DNA from: Haemophilus paraphrohaemolyticus
GTDB taxonomy: Bacteria; Pseudomonadota; Gammaproteobacteria; Enterobacterales; Pasteurellaceae
Reading direction: 5' to 3'
Length of the DNA: 39,505 bases
NCBI RefSeq assembly: GCF_002015045.1
Contig: NZ_MUXX01000014.1
Location: 1 to 39,505, forward strand
Positions 11,683-19,444 of the stretch are shown here, in pieces. The notes beneath the pieces were generated by a model. That model was not told where the DNA came from. It was given only the letters and a program-made list of their open reading frames with translations, and did not search any database. Within the stretch, counting starts at the first letter, position 1; every line of letters begins with the position of its first letter. Position numbers and translations under genes: made by a program.

Positions 11683-12351
11683 TTATAAATCTCTTGGATC
11701 AATTGGAAGAACTCGAACAAATTTCCCTATTACAATAGCTTTGTTAAATACATCTTCGGTAATATCAAATGGGTCATAGTTTTTATTATCCGATAATGCT
11801 CGATAAGTTCCGCCAGGAATTTTTTGAAGGCGTTTAATGTAAACTTCATTATCAATCGCAAAGATATAAATTCCTTCCCCGTAATAATTTCTCACGTTGG
11901 TATCAACGAATACCACATCGCCTTTATCAATGGTTGGGCTCATACTATCGGTTGGGATATTAATCATAAACAGTCCATCATCTGTTTTTCTACCAACAAT
12001 TTCTAATAAACCGTCTAATGAAAAATAAATAGCTTGAATAACATCTGGATACTCATTATTGATAATGCCACCAACACCGGCTTTAGCTTGTACATCTAAC
12101 AGCTCAATTTTAAAACGGTGAGCATCGCTTGGTGTCGTGCTGATAGACGAAATAATCAAAGCTTCTAGTTCAGGATCTGAATCAAGATAAAAAGATGGCA
12201 TACCATAATCTTGCTCAATACGTCTTGCGGCTCTTTCGCCAAAGGTTGCACCTTTTCTTAACTGTGAAATAAAACTTCTATCTTTTTTCGGGATAGATTG
12301 ACCTTCAAACCATTTCTCTAGGTTTTTCAAACGAATTTCTGACTTGTCCAT
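11683..12351 (-). CDS. cI: CI-type phage repressor (S24/LexA family, 222 aa)
   Basis: The N-terminal ~60 residues are a helix-turn-helix region (SFISQLRKGATFGERAARRIEQ). The C-terminal half is a LexA-like autoprotease: cleavage site Ala91-Gly92, catalytic Ser136 in TDSMSP and Lys173 in VYIKRLQ. It should therefore be cleaved when RecA is activated, which would make the prophage inducible by DNA damage. It binds the TTTAGT-N4-ACTAAA sites of oR and oL. It is transcribed leftward and very likely shares its transcript with the three genes downstream. Confidence 0.93.
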   Translation of the reverse strand: MDKSEIRLKNLEKWFEGQSIPKKDRSFISQLRKGATFGERAARRIEQDYGMPSFYLDSDPELEALIISSISTTPSDAHRFKIELLDVQAKAGVGGIINNEYPDVIQAIYFSLDGLLEIVGRKTDDGLFMINIPTDSMSPTIDKGDVVFVDTNVRNYYGEGIYIFAIDNEVYIKRLQKIPGGTYRALSDNKNYDPFDITEDVFNKAIVIGKFVRVLPIDPRDL

Positions 12352-12386
12352 TTTATTCTCTCCATTGAAGATTTTTGTTTATTTTA

Positions 12387-12469
12387 TTTAGTAACTGCTA
12401 AAGAAGAAAGAAAAATATTTACTAAATTTTTGATTTAGTCTAAACTAACGTTATTTATTTTAAACTAAA
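12387..12469. promoter_or_regulatory. Right operator oR with pR and pRM
   Basis: Sites of the oL type are at 12387-12402 (TTTAGTAACTGCTAAA), 12434-12449 (TTTAGTCTAAACTAAC) and 12454-12469 (TTTATTTTAAACTAAA), plus a half-site ending at 12426. They fill the gap between divergent cI and cro. For pR, TTGATT at 12430 with a TATTTA at 12452 is a possible -35/-10 pair. Confidence 0.7.
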
Positions 12470-12479
12470 CCAAACTCAA

Positions 12480-12683
12480 ATGAATTTAGCAAAATTTTTA
12501 AACAAGAAACCTAGAGGATTTAAGACTGAATTTGCCAGAAAAATTGGCACATCACCGTCTTTCTTGAGGCAGGTTGAAACAGGTTACTCAAAATGCCCTT
12601 TGGAATTAGCCAAGAAAATTGAAAAGGAAACTGGCGGAAAAGTGAGAAAACACGATTTGCGTCCAGATGTTTGGGAAAAATAG
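12480..12683 (+). CDS. cro: Cro-like transcriptional regulator (67 aa)
   Basis: Small helix-turn-helix protein: GFKTEFARKIGTSPSFLRQVETG spans the two helices, followed by LELAKKIEKETGG and a C-terminal HDLRPDVWEK typical of Cro/YdaS-type regulators. It is divergent from cI and first in the rightward operon. It is expected to bind oR/oL and block pRM during lytic growth. Confidence 0.85.
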   Translation: MNLAKFLNKKPRGFKTEFARKIGTSPSFLRQVETGYSKCPLELAKKIEKETGGKVRKHDLRPDVWEK

Positions 12684-12693
12684 GCAAATAAAA

Positions 12694-12714
12694 AACCACC
12701 GTAGCAACGGAGTT
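12694..12714 (-). terminator. Terminator of the antisense zinc-ribbon gene
   Basis: On the minus strand AACTCCG and CGGTGGTT pair with a one-base bulge around TTGCTA, followed by TTTTTTATTT. It lies 27 bp after the stop of the gene at 12741-13148. Confidence 0.6.
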
Positions 12715-12740
12715 CGAAAGAAGGTATAGCTAATATGATA

Positions 12741-13148
12741 TTACGGCAATGTTTCAAAAATGCGTTCAAATTCCGAGAGTGTAAACATACTTCGCCATTT
12801 GCAATTCGCACATTGAAAAGGGAAGGTTTTAAAGCTTCCACTAGCAACGATAAGACAGTTGGGGCAATAAACCGCTTTGATGTAGCCAGTCTGGGATTTT
12901 TTAAACGCCGCACCGTGTTCAAAGACAAATTGTTCCGCTGCGCGATAACTCGCTATTTCTTGCTCAAGTTCGGTGCACTTTGCTTTGCATTCGGTCAATT
13001 CTTTTTGGGTCGTTTCGTAGCTATATCTGAGTATTTCGAGCTGATCCTTCAAGAGAGCAATCCGCTCAGCCAAAACGCTGTTAGTTTCCATACCAGAGAG
13101 AATATCCAGTGTGGTTTTAACAGAAGTGTAGATAACAGAGATATCCAT
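12741..13148 (-). CDS. Coiled-coil zinc-ribbon protein encoded against the right operon (135 aa)
   Basis: The start at 13148 begins MDISVIYTSVKTTLDILSG, a recurrent N-terminus in prophage genes next to cro. A frame open further upstream has no ribosome signal. Residues about 25-75 are a coiled coil, and the C-terminus has a zinc ribbon with Cys95/98 and Cys113/116. Function is unknown. It is transcribed opposite to cro and its neighbours, has its own terminator, and would be antisense to the pR message, so it is probably a lysogen-expressed cargo gene. Confidence 0.75.
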   Translation of the reverse strand: MDISVIYTSVKTTLDILSGMETNSVLAERIALLKDQLEILRYSYETTQKELTECKAKCTELEQEIASYRAAEQFVFEHGAAFKKSQTGYIKAVYCPNCLIVASGSFKTFPFQCANCKWRSMFTLSEFERIFETLP

Positions 13149-13219
13149 AATAATGAACTCGATTTTGAGAATAGAACAGTTAGAAATTCTAATCAAAACG
13201 GGAATAAAGAGCAATAAAA

Positions 13220-13241
13220 AACCCGTGCAGTAACACGGGTT
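13220..13241 (-). terminator. Leftward terminator between the Rha gene and the antisense gene
   Basis: AACCCGTG (13220-13227) pairs with CACGGGTT (13234-13241). On the minus strand TTTTTTATTG follows. It would shield the antisense gene from leftward read-through. Confidence 0.6.
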
Positions 13242-13262
13242 CTATACAGGAATGAATCGTTT

Positions 13263-14015
13263 ATGAAAACGACAGAATTATTATCGATTACAGAAAAAAA
13301 TGCAAGCTTAACGATGAGTAGTCGTGAGATTGCGAAGTTGTGCGAGAAAGAACATCGTAGCGTATTAAGAGACATCGACAATATGCTTTCAGAGCTTGAA
13401 ATTCAATCTGCACAATTTTGTGCAGATTACATTGACAGCCGAGGACGGTCTTATCGCTGTTTCAATTTGCCAAAAGACTTAACCCTCACACTTATCGCTG
13501 GTTACAACGTGAAACTACGTAAACGCATTATCGACCGCTGGCAAGAGTTAGAAGCAAAACAAGCGGTGCAATTACCGCAGACTTTTGCGGAAGCCTTGCG
13601 TTTGGCAGCAGATTTGGAAGAGCAAAAACAGGCGTTGTTGCTCGAGAACCAGAAGCAATCAACACAGATTACCTCAATGGAAAGTTATTTCCGCAATGGC
13701 ATCACTGCACCGCAATTTGCGAAAGGTTTAAATGGCGTGAATTCTCAGAAAATTAACGATCATTTACAGCAGGTGAAATGGCTTTACAAAGATGGCAATA
13801 ACGATTGGCGGGTGACTTCTTACGCACGTGATCGCTATATGACGGAAGAGCCTGTGCCTATTTCACCACACGGCAAAGAGCCGTTTTTCACTTATCGCCC
13901 TGTGTTGCTGCAAAAAGGGGCAGCCAAAATTTATAAGTGGTACACGCAACAGAAATTAACAATGAAATCCAATTGGAACGGTGAATTTACACAAGATAAG
14001 GCGGTGGGGCTATGA
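13263..14015 (+). CDS. Rha-family regulator with KilAC/ANT C-terminal domain (250 aa)
   Basis: Residues about 15-100 are a Rha domain (MSSREIAKLCEKEHRSVLRD, then DYIDSRGRSYRCFNLPKDLT and AGYNVKLRKRIIDRWQELE). Residues about 115-240 are a KilAC/ANT-type antirepressor domain with FAEALRLAADLEEQ and the AKIYKWYTQQKL end. Such fusions are phage regulators thought to act as antirepressors. It is the first rightward gene after cro and overlaps the initiator gene by 4 nt. There are two more Rha proteins in the late region. Confidence 0.88.
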   Translation: MKTTELLSITEKNASLTMSSREIAKLCEKEHRSVLRDIDNMLSELEIQSAQFCADYIDSRGRSYRCFNLPKDLTLTLIAGYNVKLRKRIIDRWQELEAKQAVQLPQTFAEALRLAADLEEQKQALLLENQKQSTQITSMESYFRNGITAPQFAKGLNGVNSQKINDHLQQVKWLYKDGNNDWRVTSYARDRYMTEEPVPISPHGKEPFFTYRPVLLQKGAAKIYKWYTQQKLTMKSNWNGEFTQDKAVGL

Positions 14016-14791
14016 GTATGTTATTAACCGCTCAGGCAATGAAATTAAAAGTGGGCAATCCTACTCGTAAATTGGTGTTGCTGAAATTAGCGGACAATGC
14101 GAATGATAAAGGCGAATGCTTTCCAAGTTATCAGCATATTGCAGATCATTGCGAGGTAAGTCGTCGTTCTGTGATTTCACACATCGATGCACTTATCAAA
14201 ATGGGATTGGTGGAGAAAAAATCACGCAAAAATCAGGACGGTTCAAGTTCGAATTTGTACATTTTGCACCTTGAAAAGGGTAGTGAAAATATTTCACCCC
14301 CTAGTGAACGAATTTCACCCCCTAGTGAAAATGGTTCACTACCCCCTAGTGAAAATATTTCACCCATAACCAATCACTCTATTAACCAGTCAATTAACCA
14401 AAATAATATTGTGCGAACGGTGCAAAATTTCGAGGTGCACTTCGAACAATTTTGGCAAGCAGGGATGACGAAGGTGAACAAGCAAAAATCCTTGAAGAGC
14501 TTTAAATCTGCCTACGAGAGCTATCACGCTGAATATCCGACCACGTTGGAGGACTTTACGCAGATGCTGATTGACGATATTCGCAAGCGGTTAGCATTGC
14601 ACCAGTATGGCTTTGACAAGCTGCACCCTACCACGTATCTGAACAACTCGCGTTGGTTGGACGAATACCCAACAGTTGCAACATCGCCACAAAACTCGAC
14701 CGCTTCTACCAAGCCAAACGCCCACGTTGGCTTTGCAGAGCGAGATTATGGCACGACAGACACGCCTGATTGGGCTAAGGACTTGGTATGA
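14012..14791 (+). CDS. O-like replication initiator with winged-helix N-terminus (259 aa)
   Basis: Residues 1-90 are a winged helix-turn-helix (GNPTRKLVLLKLADNANDKG, then HIADHCEVSRRSVISHIDAL) of the phage-replication type. Residues about 93-117 are a proline-serine repeat (SENISPP, SERISPP, SENGSLPP, SENISP) encoded by the origin iterons. The C-terminus carries a domain with FWQAGMTKVNKQKSLKSFKSAY that is common in these initiators. It overlaps both neighbours by 4 nt and precedes the DnaC-like gene, the lambda O-P arrangement. Confidence 0.85.
   Translation: MSMLLTAQAMKLKVGNPTRKLVLLKLADNANDKGECFPSYQHIADHCEVSRRSVISHIDALIKMGLVEKKSRKNQDGSSSNLYILHLEKGSENISPPSERISPPSENGSLPPSENISPITNHSINQSINQNNIVRTVQNFEVHFEQFWQAGMTKVNKQKSLKSFKSAYESYHAEYPTTLEDFTQMLIDDIRKRLALHQYGFDKLHPTTYLNNSRWLDEYPTVATSPQNSTASTKPNAHVGFAERDYGTTDTPDWAKDLV
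14281..14362 (+). repeat. Origin iterons inside the initiator gene
   Basis: Four copies of TAGTGAANNNNNTTCA begin at 14281, 14302, 14323 and 14347 (steps 21, 21 and 24 bp), separated by C-rich ACCCCC stretches. Each is an inverted repeat. All spacings are multiples of three, so the reading frame is kept. Lambda's ori likewise lies inside O. Confidence 0.75.
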
Positions 14792-15630
14792 ACCCTGAAG
14801 AAAAATTCCAAGAGGAACTCAAAAACCTTGAGAGCCATTTGCAAGCAGCATTGCAAGGTTTCAAGCCGTTAGATGGCTGTGTGACATCGGAATCGGTGGC
14901 AAGCTGTGAGCATCACGGTAATTATCGCCAATGGGTACGCCGTTTTGATGTGATTGAACGGACGACCAGAACCGACTGCCCGCAATGCCTGCAAGGCGAG
15001 ATTGCTCGGTTAAAACAGCGTGAAGCGGAGCGGAAAGCACGGATGCAAATGGGCTTGATTGCTGATTTGAAATATCACTCTGGCGTGCCAAAACGTTTTG
15101 AGCAAGCGAGCTTTGAGAACTACGAGCAGACGGAGGCGAATGCTAAAGCAAAACGATTCTGCCAAGCCTATGCGAACAAGTGGCTAGAGCGTAAGGCGAA
15201 AGGTGGTGGGCTGATTTTGTGCGGTAAACCTGGTACGGGTAAGAACCATTTAGCTTGTGCGATTATCAATCACGTAATCGAGCAATACCAAGACGAAGCC
15301 TTGCTTACCACGGCGTTACGCATTGCCCGTAAAGTGAAATCCTCGTGGAACAAAAACGCAGAAGAGAGCGAAGAGCAAGTGATGCGAACCTACATTGCTC
15401 CTAATTTGCTGGTAATTGATGAAATTGGGGTGCAGTTTGGGAGCGAAGCGGAAAAAATCATTTTGTTTGAAATTATTAACGAGCGTTACGAAGCGATGAA
15501 ACCGACGATTTTAATCAGCAACCTATCACAACAAGAACTGGGGGCGTATGTGGGCGAGCGAATTGTTGACCGTATGCGAGAAGGTGGCGGTGCGATGATT
15601 GCGTTTGATTGGGAGAGTTACAGAAGATGA
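14788..15630 (+). CDS. DnaC-like helicase loader ATPase (280 aa)
   Basis: Walker A is GKPGTGKN at 146-153. The Asn in place of Ser/Thr is also present in E. coli DnaC. Walker B is LLVIDEIG at 207-214, and the sensor/arginine region ends RIVDRMREGG. An N-terminal Cys pair in TDCPQC (63-67) and CEHHG (40-44) may hold zinc. It should load the host DnaB helicase at the origin in the preceding gene. It is the functional counterpart of lambda P, as in DnaC-type phages. Confidence 0.9.
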   Translation: MNPEEKFQEELKNLESHLQAALQGFKPLDGCVTSESVASCEHHGNYRQWVRRFDVIERTTRTDCPQCLQGEIARLKQREAERKARMQMGLIADLKYHSGVPKRFEQASFENYEQTEANAKAKRFCQAYANKWLERKAKGGGLILCGKPGTGKNHLACAIINHVIEQYQDEALLTTALRIARKVKSSWNKNAEESEEQVMRTYIAPNLLVIDEIGVQFGSEAEKIILFEIINERYEAMKPTILISNLSQQELGAYVGERIVDRMREGGGAMIAFDWESYRR

Positions 15631-16184
15631 CCGAGCAACAATTTGACCGCGATACGTGGGAAACGCCTCAATACTTAACCCAGTGGGTGGGTAAACGTTG
15701 GCATTGCAGTATGGACGGCTGTGCTACTTTGCAAAATAAAAAATTCGGGCATTGGATTGGTACGAAATCTGGCGAAGATCGGGATTATTTGAACGTTGCA
15801 ACGGATTTTCTAGCCGATGGTTTGCCAGAGTTTTTAAGTGATTGGGGGAGCGGCTCACATAGCATTTTCGTCAATCCCCCTTACTCCGATGTTACGCCAT
15901 TTCTGCAGCAGGCAAAACGCTTGCGTGATGCAGGGCATTTAGTGGTGATGTTACTTAACAACGACAAATCTACGCAGTGGTATCAGCAATGCGTTCACGG
16001 TGTGGCAAATGAGGTGATTGATCTTGTGGGTGGTCGCATAGCGTTTATTAACCCTGTTACGGGCAAGGAAATCAAGGGAAACAGTAAAGGACAGATGATT
16101 GTGGTGTTCGATCCAACAATGGAAGATTTTGTGCAGCGGTCGGTAAGTCTGGATTTTGTGAAGAAGGTAGGTGGTTATGAGTAA
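15627..16184 (+). CDS. Phage Dam-type DNA N6-adenine methyltransferase (185 aa)
   Basis: ATG at 15627 overlaps the loader stop. An upstream TTG in frame was rejected. The protein has WETPQYL near the N-terminus and the catalytic NPPYS motif at 83-87 with the VNPPYSDVTPFLQQA context of phage Dam proteins. The C-terminus GGRIAFINPVTG follows family pattern. It would methylate adenine in the phage DNA, protecting it from restriction or affecting repair. Confidence 0.88.
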   Translation: MTEQQFDRDTWETPQYLTQWVGKRWHCSMDGCATLQNKKFGHWIGTKSGEDRDYLNVATDFLADGLPEFLSDWGSGSHSIFVNPPYSDVTPFLQQAKRLRDAGHLVVMLLNNDKSTQWYQQCVHGVANEVIDLVGGRIAFINPVTGKEIKGNSKGQMIVVFDPTMEDFVQRSVSLDFVKKVGGYE

Positions 16185-16485
16185 TAACAGCAACATTGAG
16201 CTAGTAAAGCAATTATTACAGAAAGCGGGTGTGGTCATTCACCCAAAATCAGGAGGGGTTATGGTCTATGCCTACCGAAATGGCAAGCAGTATGAAAGTT
16301 TTGTTTGCAGTTGGCTGGGTTCTAATCTGACGGTGTCGATTTCAATCGAGGGTAAGGCTGATTTGGAACAAAGTAGCAAGATTGCAAAATCGATTTTCGG
16401 AAAGCAATTTGCGGTAAGTCATTTAGCAGATTGTCCATTTGATGGGCAACAGGCGAATTATTTTAGTTGTGAGTTTTCACATTGA
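16177..16485 (+). CDS. Hypothetical phage protein (102 aa)
   Basis: The ATG at 16177 follows AAGGTAGGTGGTT. A GTG at 16171 is less likely. The first half is mixed alpha/beta, with the pattern LLQKAGVVIHPKSGG, VMVYAYRNGKQYESFVC and LTVSISIEGKADLEQ. Two C-terminal Cys lie in LADCPFDGQ and YFSCEFSH. Family not recognised. Confidence 0.55.
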   Translation: MSNNSNIELVKQLLQKAGVVIHPKSGGVMVYAYRNGKQYESFVCSWLGSNLTVSISIEGKADLEQSSKIAKSIFGKQFAVSHLADCPFDGQQANYFSCEFSH

Positions 16486-16492
16486 GGTGGCT

Positions 16493-16753
16493 ATGAAAAA
16501 GTTTAAAGCGGTTTGGAAATACGTGGTTGGAATGATGATTTTCCTCCCACTATGGTTTGTATTACTGGCTGTGAGTTTTTTAGCGTCCGTTTCACTCTTT
16601 ATTTTTTCTCTGGAATGGCAATTGAAGAGCGTTATGCGTGATTTTGGATTGCATTTTAATCCCTTTCCTAATTATTCGAAGATGGAAAAGACCTTGCGAA
16701 AACAAGTAGTAGAGGCGTGGAACGTGGAAGCCAAAACTAAACGAAAACGGTGA
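16493..16753 (+). CDS. Small membrane protein (86 aa)
   Basis: GAGGTGGCT precedes the ATG. Residues about 8-45 are one or two membrane spans (VVGMMIFLPLWFVLLAVSFL then SVSLFIFSLEWQL). A basic tail ends in KTKRKR. Located in the NinB/ninG-type middle of the right arm. Function unknown. Confidence 0.55.
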   Translation: MKKFKAVWKYVVGMMIFLPLWFVLLAVSFLASVSLFIFSLEWQLKSVMRDFGLHFNPFPNYSKMEKTLRKQVVEAWNVEAKTKRKR

Positions 16754-16802
16754 TCCACGCGGTGAAATGTGAAGACGGTGTAGTGTTTGCAGAGTGGGGT
16801 GT

Positions 16803-16928
16803 ATGCTTAGATTCTTAAAGAAATTGAAATGCACTTATCGAAACGGAAAGAGAGATGCGAAAAGTCGTTGTGGGAGTTTGGGTAAATGGCAAGCAAAGTT
16901 AAACACAAAACTGAAATCCTTGCGGTGA
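16803..16928 (+). CDS. Small basic phage protein (41 aa)
   Basis: Opens with MLRFLKKLKCTYRNGKRDAK and runs 41 codons, overlapping the start of the DUF1367 gene by 43 bp in another frame. Very basic, with two Cys (residues 10 and 27). A weak GTGGGGTGT ribosome site precedes it. Small overlapping ORFs of this sort are common in this part of lambda-like phages. The frame could also be chance. Confidence 0.35.
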   Translation: MLRFLKKLKCTYRNGKRDAKSRCGSLGKWQAKLNTKLKSLR

Positions 16929-17512
16929 AATATCCTAACGGTGCAGTGGTAGCTGAAACGGAATACGACCGCAATTTGTTGAAAAATTTACCGGTTGGCT
17001 GTGCGGTAAAGATTATGCCGATGGGCAATAACCGCAACTATCAGCACCACAAAAAGTTCTTTGCTCTGCTAGACACGGGCTTTGAATATTGGCAGCCGAA
17101 ATTTCAAGTAATGTCGGATATGGAGGTGTGGATTTGCGATGAGGTGTATAAGGGCGTAAGTAAAATTATGCCCACCGATACGCTTAGAACCTGGTTACGG
17201 GATTTTCTGGATAGTTTGGCGGAACGTATTACCAAGCATCGCCGTGAAAAACTCGATTACGAGGGGATGAAAACGCTTGAGGCATATTTAAACCACGTTA
17301 TGAAGCAAGCGGGCTTTTACGACATCAAGCCGAGTGCAGATGGTGGTACGCTGAAAGAGCGTTGGTCGATTTCGTTTGATAATTGTCCGCAGGAAAAATT
17401 CAACGAGATTTACAAAGGCGTATTTGGTGTGATTTGGAATGAAACGCTTTGCAACGTCTACCAAGACGAATGGGCGTTGGAGAATAAAATTAGTCAGTTG
17501 ATGGGGTTTTAG
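16886..17512 (+). CDS. DUF1367 family phage protein (208 aa)
   Basis: Family pattern of DUF1367, found between the replication genes and ninG in lambda-like phages. It includes RNYQHHKKFFALLDTGFEYW (residues about 50-70) and CNVYQDEWALE near the end. The role is unknown. The position suggests replication or recombination support. The ATG at 16886 lies after TTTGGGTAA. Confidence 0.75.
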   Translation: MASKVKHKTEILAVKYPNGAVVAETEYDRNLLKNLPVGCAVKIMPMGNNRNYQHHKKFFALLDTGFEYWQPKFQVMSDMEVWICDEVYKGVSKIMPTDTLRTWLRDFLDSLAERITKHRREKLDYEGMKTLEAYLNHVMKQAGFYDIKPSADGGTLKERWSISFDNCPQEKFNEIYKGVFGVIWNETLCNVYQDEWALENKISQLMGF

Positions 17513-17620
17513 ATGGATTTTTTCTGGATTGGTTTAGGTATGTGTTTGATTTTTATTGGTGCTGGCGTGAGTACGCTTCTTTTTGCTTATGCGTTGGAGG
17601 TGTTAAGTGGTAAGAAATAA
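17513..17620 (+). CDS. Small single-span membrane protein (35 aa)
   Basis: The ATG starts right after the DUF1367 TAG. The protein is almost entirely one membrane helix (FFWIGLGMCLIFIGAGVSTL) with a basic C-terminal SGKK. Its last 14 nt overlap the ninG start, so it is coupled to the neighbours. It could be a chance frame, but the tight packing supports it. Confidence 0.45.
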   Translation: MDFFWIGLGMCLIFIGAGVSTLLFAYALEVLSGKK

Positions 17621-18191
17621 ACCACCCAAACAGCATAAATGCAAAGAATGTGGCGAATACTATACAAAATTCCGCTCCACACAGCAGGTTTGCTCCGTAA
17701 AGTGTGCAATGGCGATGGGTAAGCGGAAAGCAGAAGAAAAACGCAAAAAACTAGAAAAAGCTGACCGCTTGGAAGCTAGCCGTCGTATGCGTGAGCGGAA
17801 AGAGAAACTAAAAAGCCGTCCCGATTGGCTGAAGGAAGCTCAAAAGGCGTTTAATGAGTTTATTCGGCTACGGGATAAAGATTTGCCGTGTATTTCATGT
17901 GGTCGCTATCACAAAGGGCAATATCACGCAGGGCATTATCGCAGCGTGGGGGCTTGCCCTGAATTGCGGTTTAATGAGGATAACGTCCACAAGCAATGCT
18001 CTGCTTGCAATAATCATTTGAGCGGTAACATTTTGGAATATCGGTTAGGGCTGATTGAGAAAATCGGGCTGGAACGGGTGGAATTTTTAGAGCGGCAAGA
18101 CCACCCACCGCTGAAGTTGTCTGTTGAAGAAATCAAGGATTTAATCAAGGTGTATAAGGCGAAGTGTAAGGAGTTGAAACATGGCGGATAA
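17607..18191 (+). CDS. ninG: NinG recombination protein (194 aa)
   Basis: GTG start with GGAGG eight bases before it. An N-terminal C..C zinc knuckle (CKECGEYY, then CSVKCAM) and a central basic helical region lead to a C-terminal HNH-like module with CISCGRYHKGQYHAGHYRS and QCSACN. This is the layout of NinG (Rap), a Holliday-junction nuclease that aids Bet/Exo recombination. Length agrees with lambda NinG (204 aa). Confidence 0.93.
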   Translation: MVRNKPPKQHKCKECGEYYTKFRSTQQVCSVKCAMAMGKRKAEEKRKKLEKADRLEASRRMRERKEKLKSRPDWLKEAQKAFNEFIRLRDKDLPCISCGRYHKGQYHAGHYRSVGACPELRFNEDNVHKQCSACNNHLSGNILEYRLGLIEKIGLERVEFLERQDHPPLKLSVEEIKDLIKVYKAKCKELKHGG

Positions 18192-18639
18192 ATTACTTGA
18201 TGAGCATAAGCAGGCGTGGATTGAAGCTCGGTTGAGTGAGTGGGGGGCGTGGGTTTATAGTGGTTTAGATTTTGAGTGCCGTACAAATATGATTGCGAGA
18301 TTGATGCTGTCGGTCGATCCAAATCAGGTTAAAGAGCCTGTGCGTGAGCAGTGCAACGATGAGCTGGGTATGGTAATTAGTTCGGTGGTGGGCTATTGCA
18401 TTAAGAAGCCTTGTCCGCAGGATTATAAATATCTGGAAGCAAAATATGTGTTTGGTCGTTCTGTGTATGCGATTGCGAAGTATCAGCACGCGAAAGACCC
18501 CTCAATAAAATTTGCCACTTGGAAATTAAGAGTGAGAGAAAGTATTAAAGCTTCAGAGTGGGTTGTCGCTAAATTTCTCGATCTTGCTATTAAAAATCAT
18601 AAAAATTCCCCTAAGTTACGTAAATTTGCATATTCTTGA
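18181..18639 (+). CDS. Q: Antitermination protein Q (152 aa)
   Basis: It belongs to the Q family with the pattern WGAWVYSGLDFECRTNMIAR, then DELGMVISSVVGYCIKK and AKYVFGRSVYAIAKYQ. It is last in the right early operon, and promoter pR' and terminator tR' follow immediately. Q loads on RNA polymerase paused near pR' and lets it read through tR' and the terminators of the late operon. Overlaps the ninG stop. Confidence 0.9.
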   Translation: MADKLLDEHKQAWIEARLSEWGAWVYSGLDFECRTNMIARLMLSVDPNQVKEPVREQCNDELGMVISSVVGYCIKKPCPQDYKYLEAKYVFGRSVYAIAKYQHAKDPSIKFATWKLRVRESIKASEWVVAKFLDLAIKNHKNSPKLRKFAYS

Positions 18640-18649
18640 AAAATAGTAC

Positions 18650-18678
18650 TTGCTTTTCCTACCTAAATAACCTATTAT
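18650..18678 (+). promoter_or_regulatory. Late promoter pR'
   Basis: TTGCTT (18650-18655), 17 bp, TATTAT (18673-18678), starting 12 bp after the Q stop. The transcript would meet tR' about 50 nt after the start, the lambda pR'-tR' layout. Confidence 0.75.
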
Positions 18679-18731
18679 ATCTGCAATGGTGGTCATCGTA
18701 TAAGTGATGTTCACCGAATGAATTTTACAGT

Positions 18732-18761
18732 CCTGATTGGTTTTCCAGTCGGGGCTTTTTT
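18732..18761 (+). terminator. Late-promoter-proximal terminator tR'
   Basis: CCTGATTGG (18732-18740) pairs with CCAGTCGGG (18745-18753) over nine positions with a TTTT loop. GCTTTTTT follows. Without Q, transcription from pR' should stop here. Confidence 0.85.
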
Positions 18762-18772
18762 ATTGGTGGAAT

Positions 18773-18979
18773 ATGAACATTACATTAGGTGATACGATTA
18801 AGATTGATGGTGAGGAAGTGCCAGAGTATTTGCTCAAGGCACTTTATGAATGTTTGAAAAACAAATATGCATTTTTAGCTAACAATTCTATTTGCTCTGG
18901 TGTTATTCAAGCTGAGAGACTGTCAGTAAATGGTTTGAAAATCCCATTAGACGCGATTACTTATCCTTGGAATAAATAG
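18773..18979 (+). CDS. Hypothetical small late protein (68 aa)
   Basis: Start at 18773 (MNITLGDTIKIDGEEVPEYL) after TGGTGGAAT. First gene beyond tR'. The N-terminal EVPEYLLKALYECLKNKYAF is helical, the rest beta-rich. It overlaps the end of the opposing gene 18957-19436 by 23 bp. Function unknown. Confidence 0.55.
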   Translation: MNITLGDTIKIDGEEVPEYLLKALYECLKNKYAFLANNSICSGVIQAERLSVNGLKIPLDAITYPWNK

Positions 18980-19436
18980 GTTCATACTGTTCAGCATTTT
19001 CATTGTAATTAATGCCCTCATACATCCACGCCACCACCTTTTTAACTAAGGTCTCATCGCTGATATTCATATAAGTATGTACCAATTCTTCTAGGAAAGT
19101 CGCAATTTGTATTTCACGAGGGTATAAATTGGCTTTGGCGAGATCGTAAAATATGCAGCCGTTATAGTAAATGTGGACTGCTTCTGGGTGGATTTGATAT
19201 TGGAGAGTTAAGTAATCTGAGGAAACGATACCGTTACTCTTTGATGGTGTGAAGAATATATCAACCTTTTTGTTAATTTGTGCGTGCTTGCATAAGATAT
19301 TAACGGCATCAGTAAAGTTTTTGAAAAGAGGATATATGTCTTGGGTGATGTCTAAAATAACGATGTTGAAATAATGTCGATATTGTTCAGGAATGTTATT
19401 TAGAATTTGCTGACGAGATATTCTTGTTTTATTCAT
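18957..19436 (-). CDS. Unknown cargo protein on the opposite strand (159 aa)
   Basis: AT-rich gene transcribed against the late genes, with RBS AGAGG and an ATG at 19436. A segment TFLEELVHTYMNISDETLVKKVVAWMYEGI (about 117-145; broken here into helices) has E-E-x-x-H and a later E-x-x-x-x, which recalls zinc metallopeptidase helices but is not a strict HExxH. There are two Cys (residues 49 and 94) and no signal peptide. An inverted repeat lies just upstream of its start. The layout fits a lysogen-expressed moron. No family is recognised. Confidence 0.65.
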   Translation of the reverse strand: MNKTRISRQQILNNIPEQYRHYFNIVILDITQDIYPLFKNFTDAVNILCKHAQINKKVDIFFTPSKSNGIVSSDYLTLQYQIHPEAVHIYYNGCIFYDLAKANLYPREIQIATFLEELVHTYMNISDETLVKKVVAWMYEGINYNENAEQYEPIYSKDK

Positions 19437-19444
19437 TTTAAACC

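Noticed and set aside
12735..13217. 160-aa open frame on the plus strand opposite the zinc-ribbon gene
   Set aside because: The minus-strand frame has a known-looking N-terminus, coiled coil and Cys pairs. The plus frame has random composition.
13205..13219. Second boxA-like sequence (TGCTCTTTATT on the minus strand)
   Set aside because: Only the first nine bases agree and it lies after a terminator, not in a leader.
16750..16818. 22-aa frame with GTG start after the 86-aa membrane gene
   Set aside because: GTGA overlap is suggestive, but too short and no ribosome site is visible.
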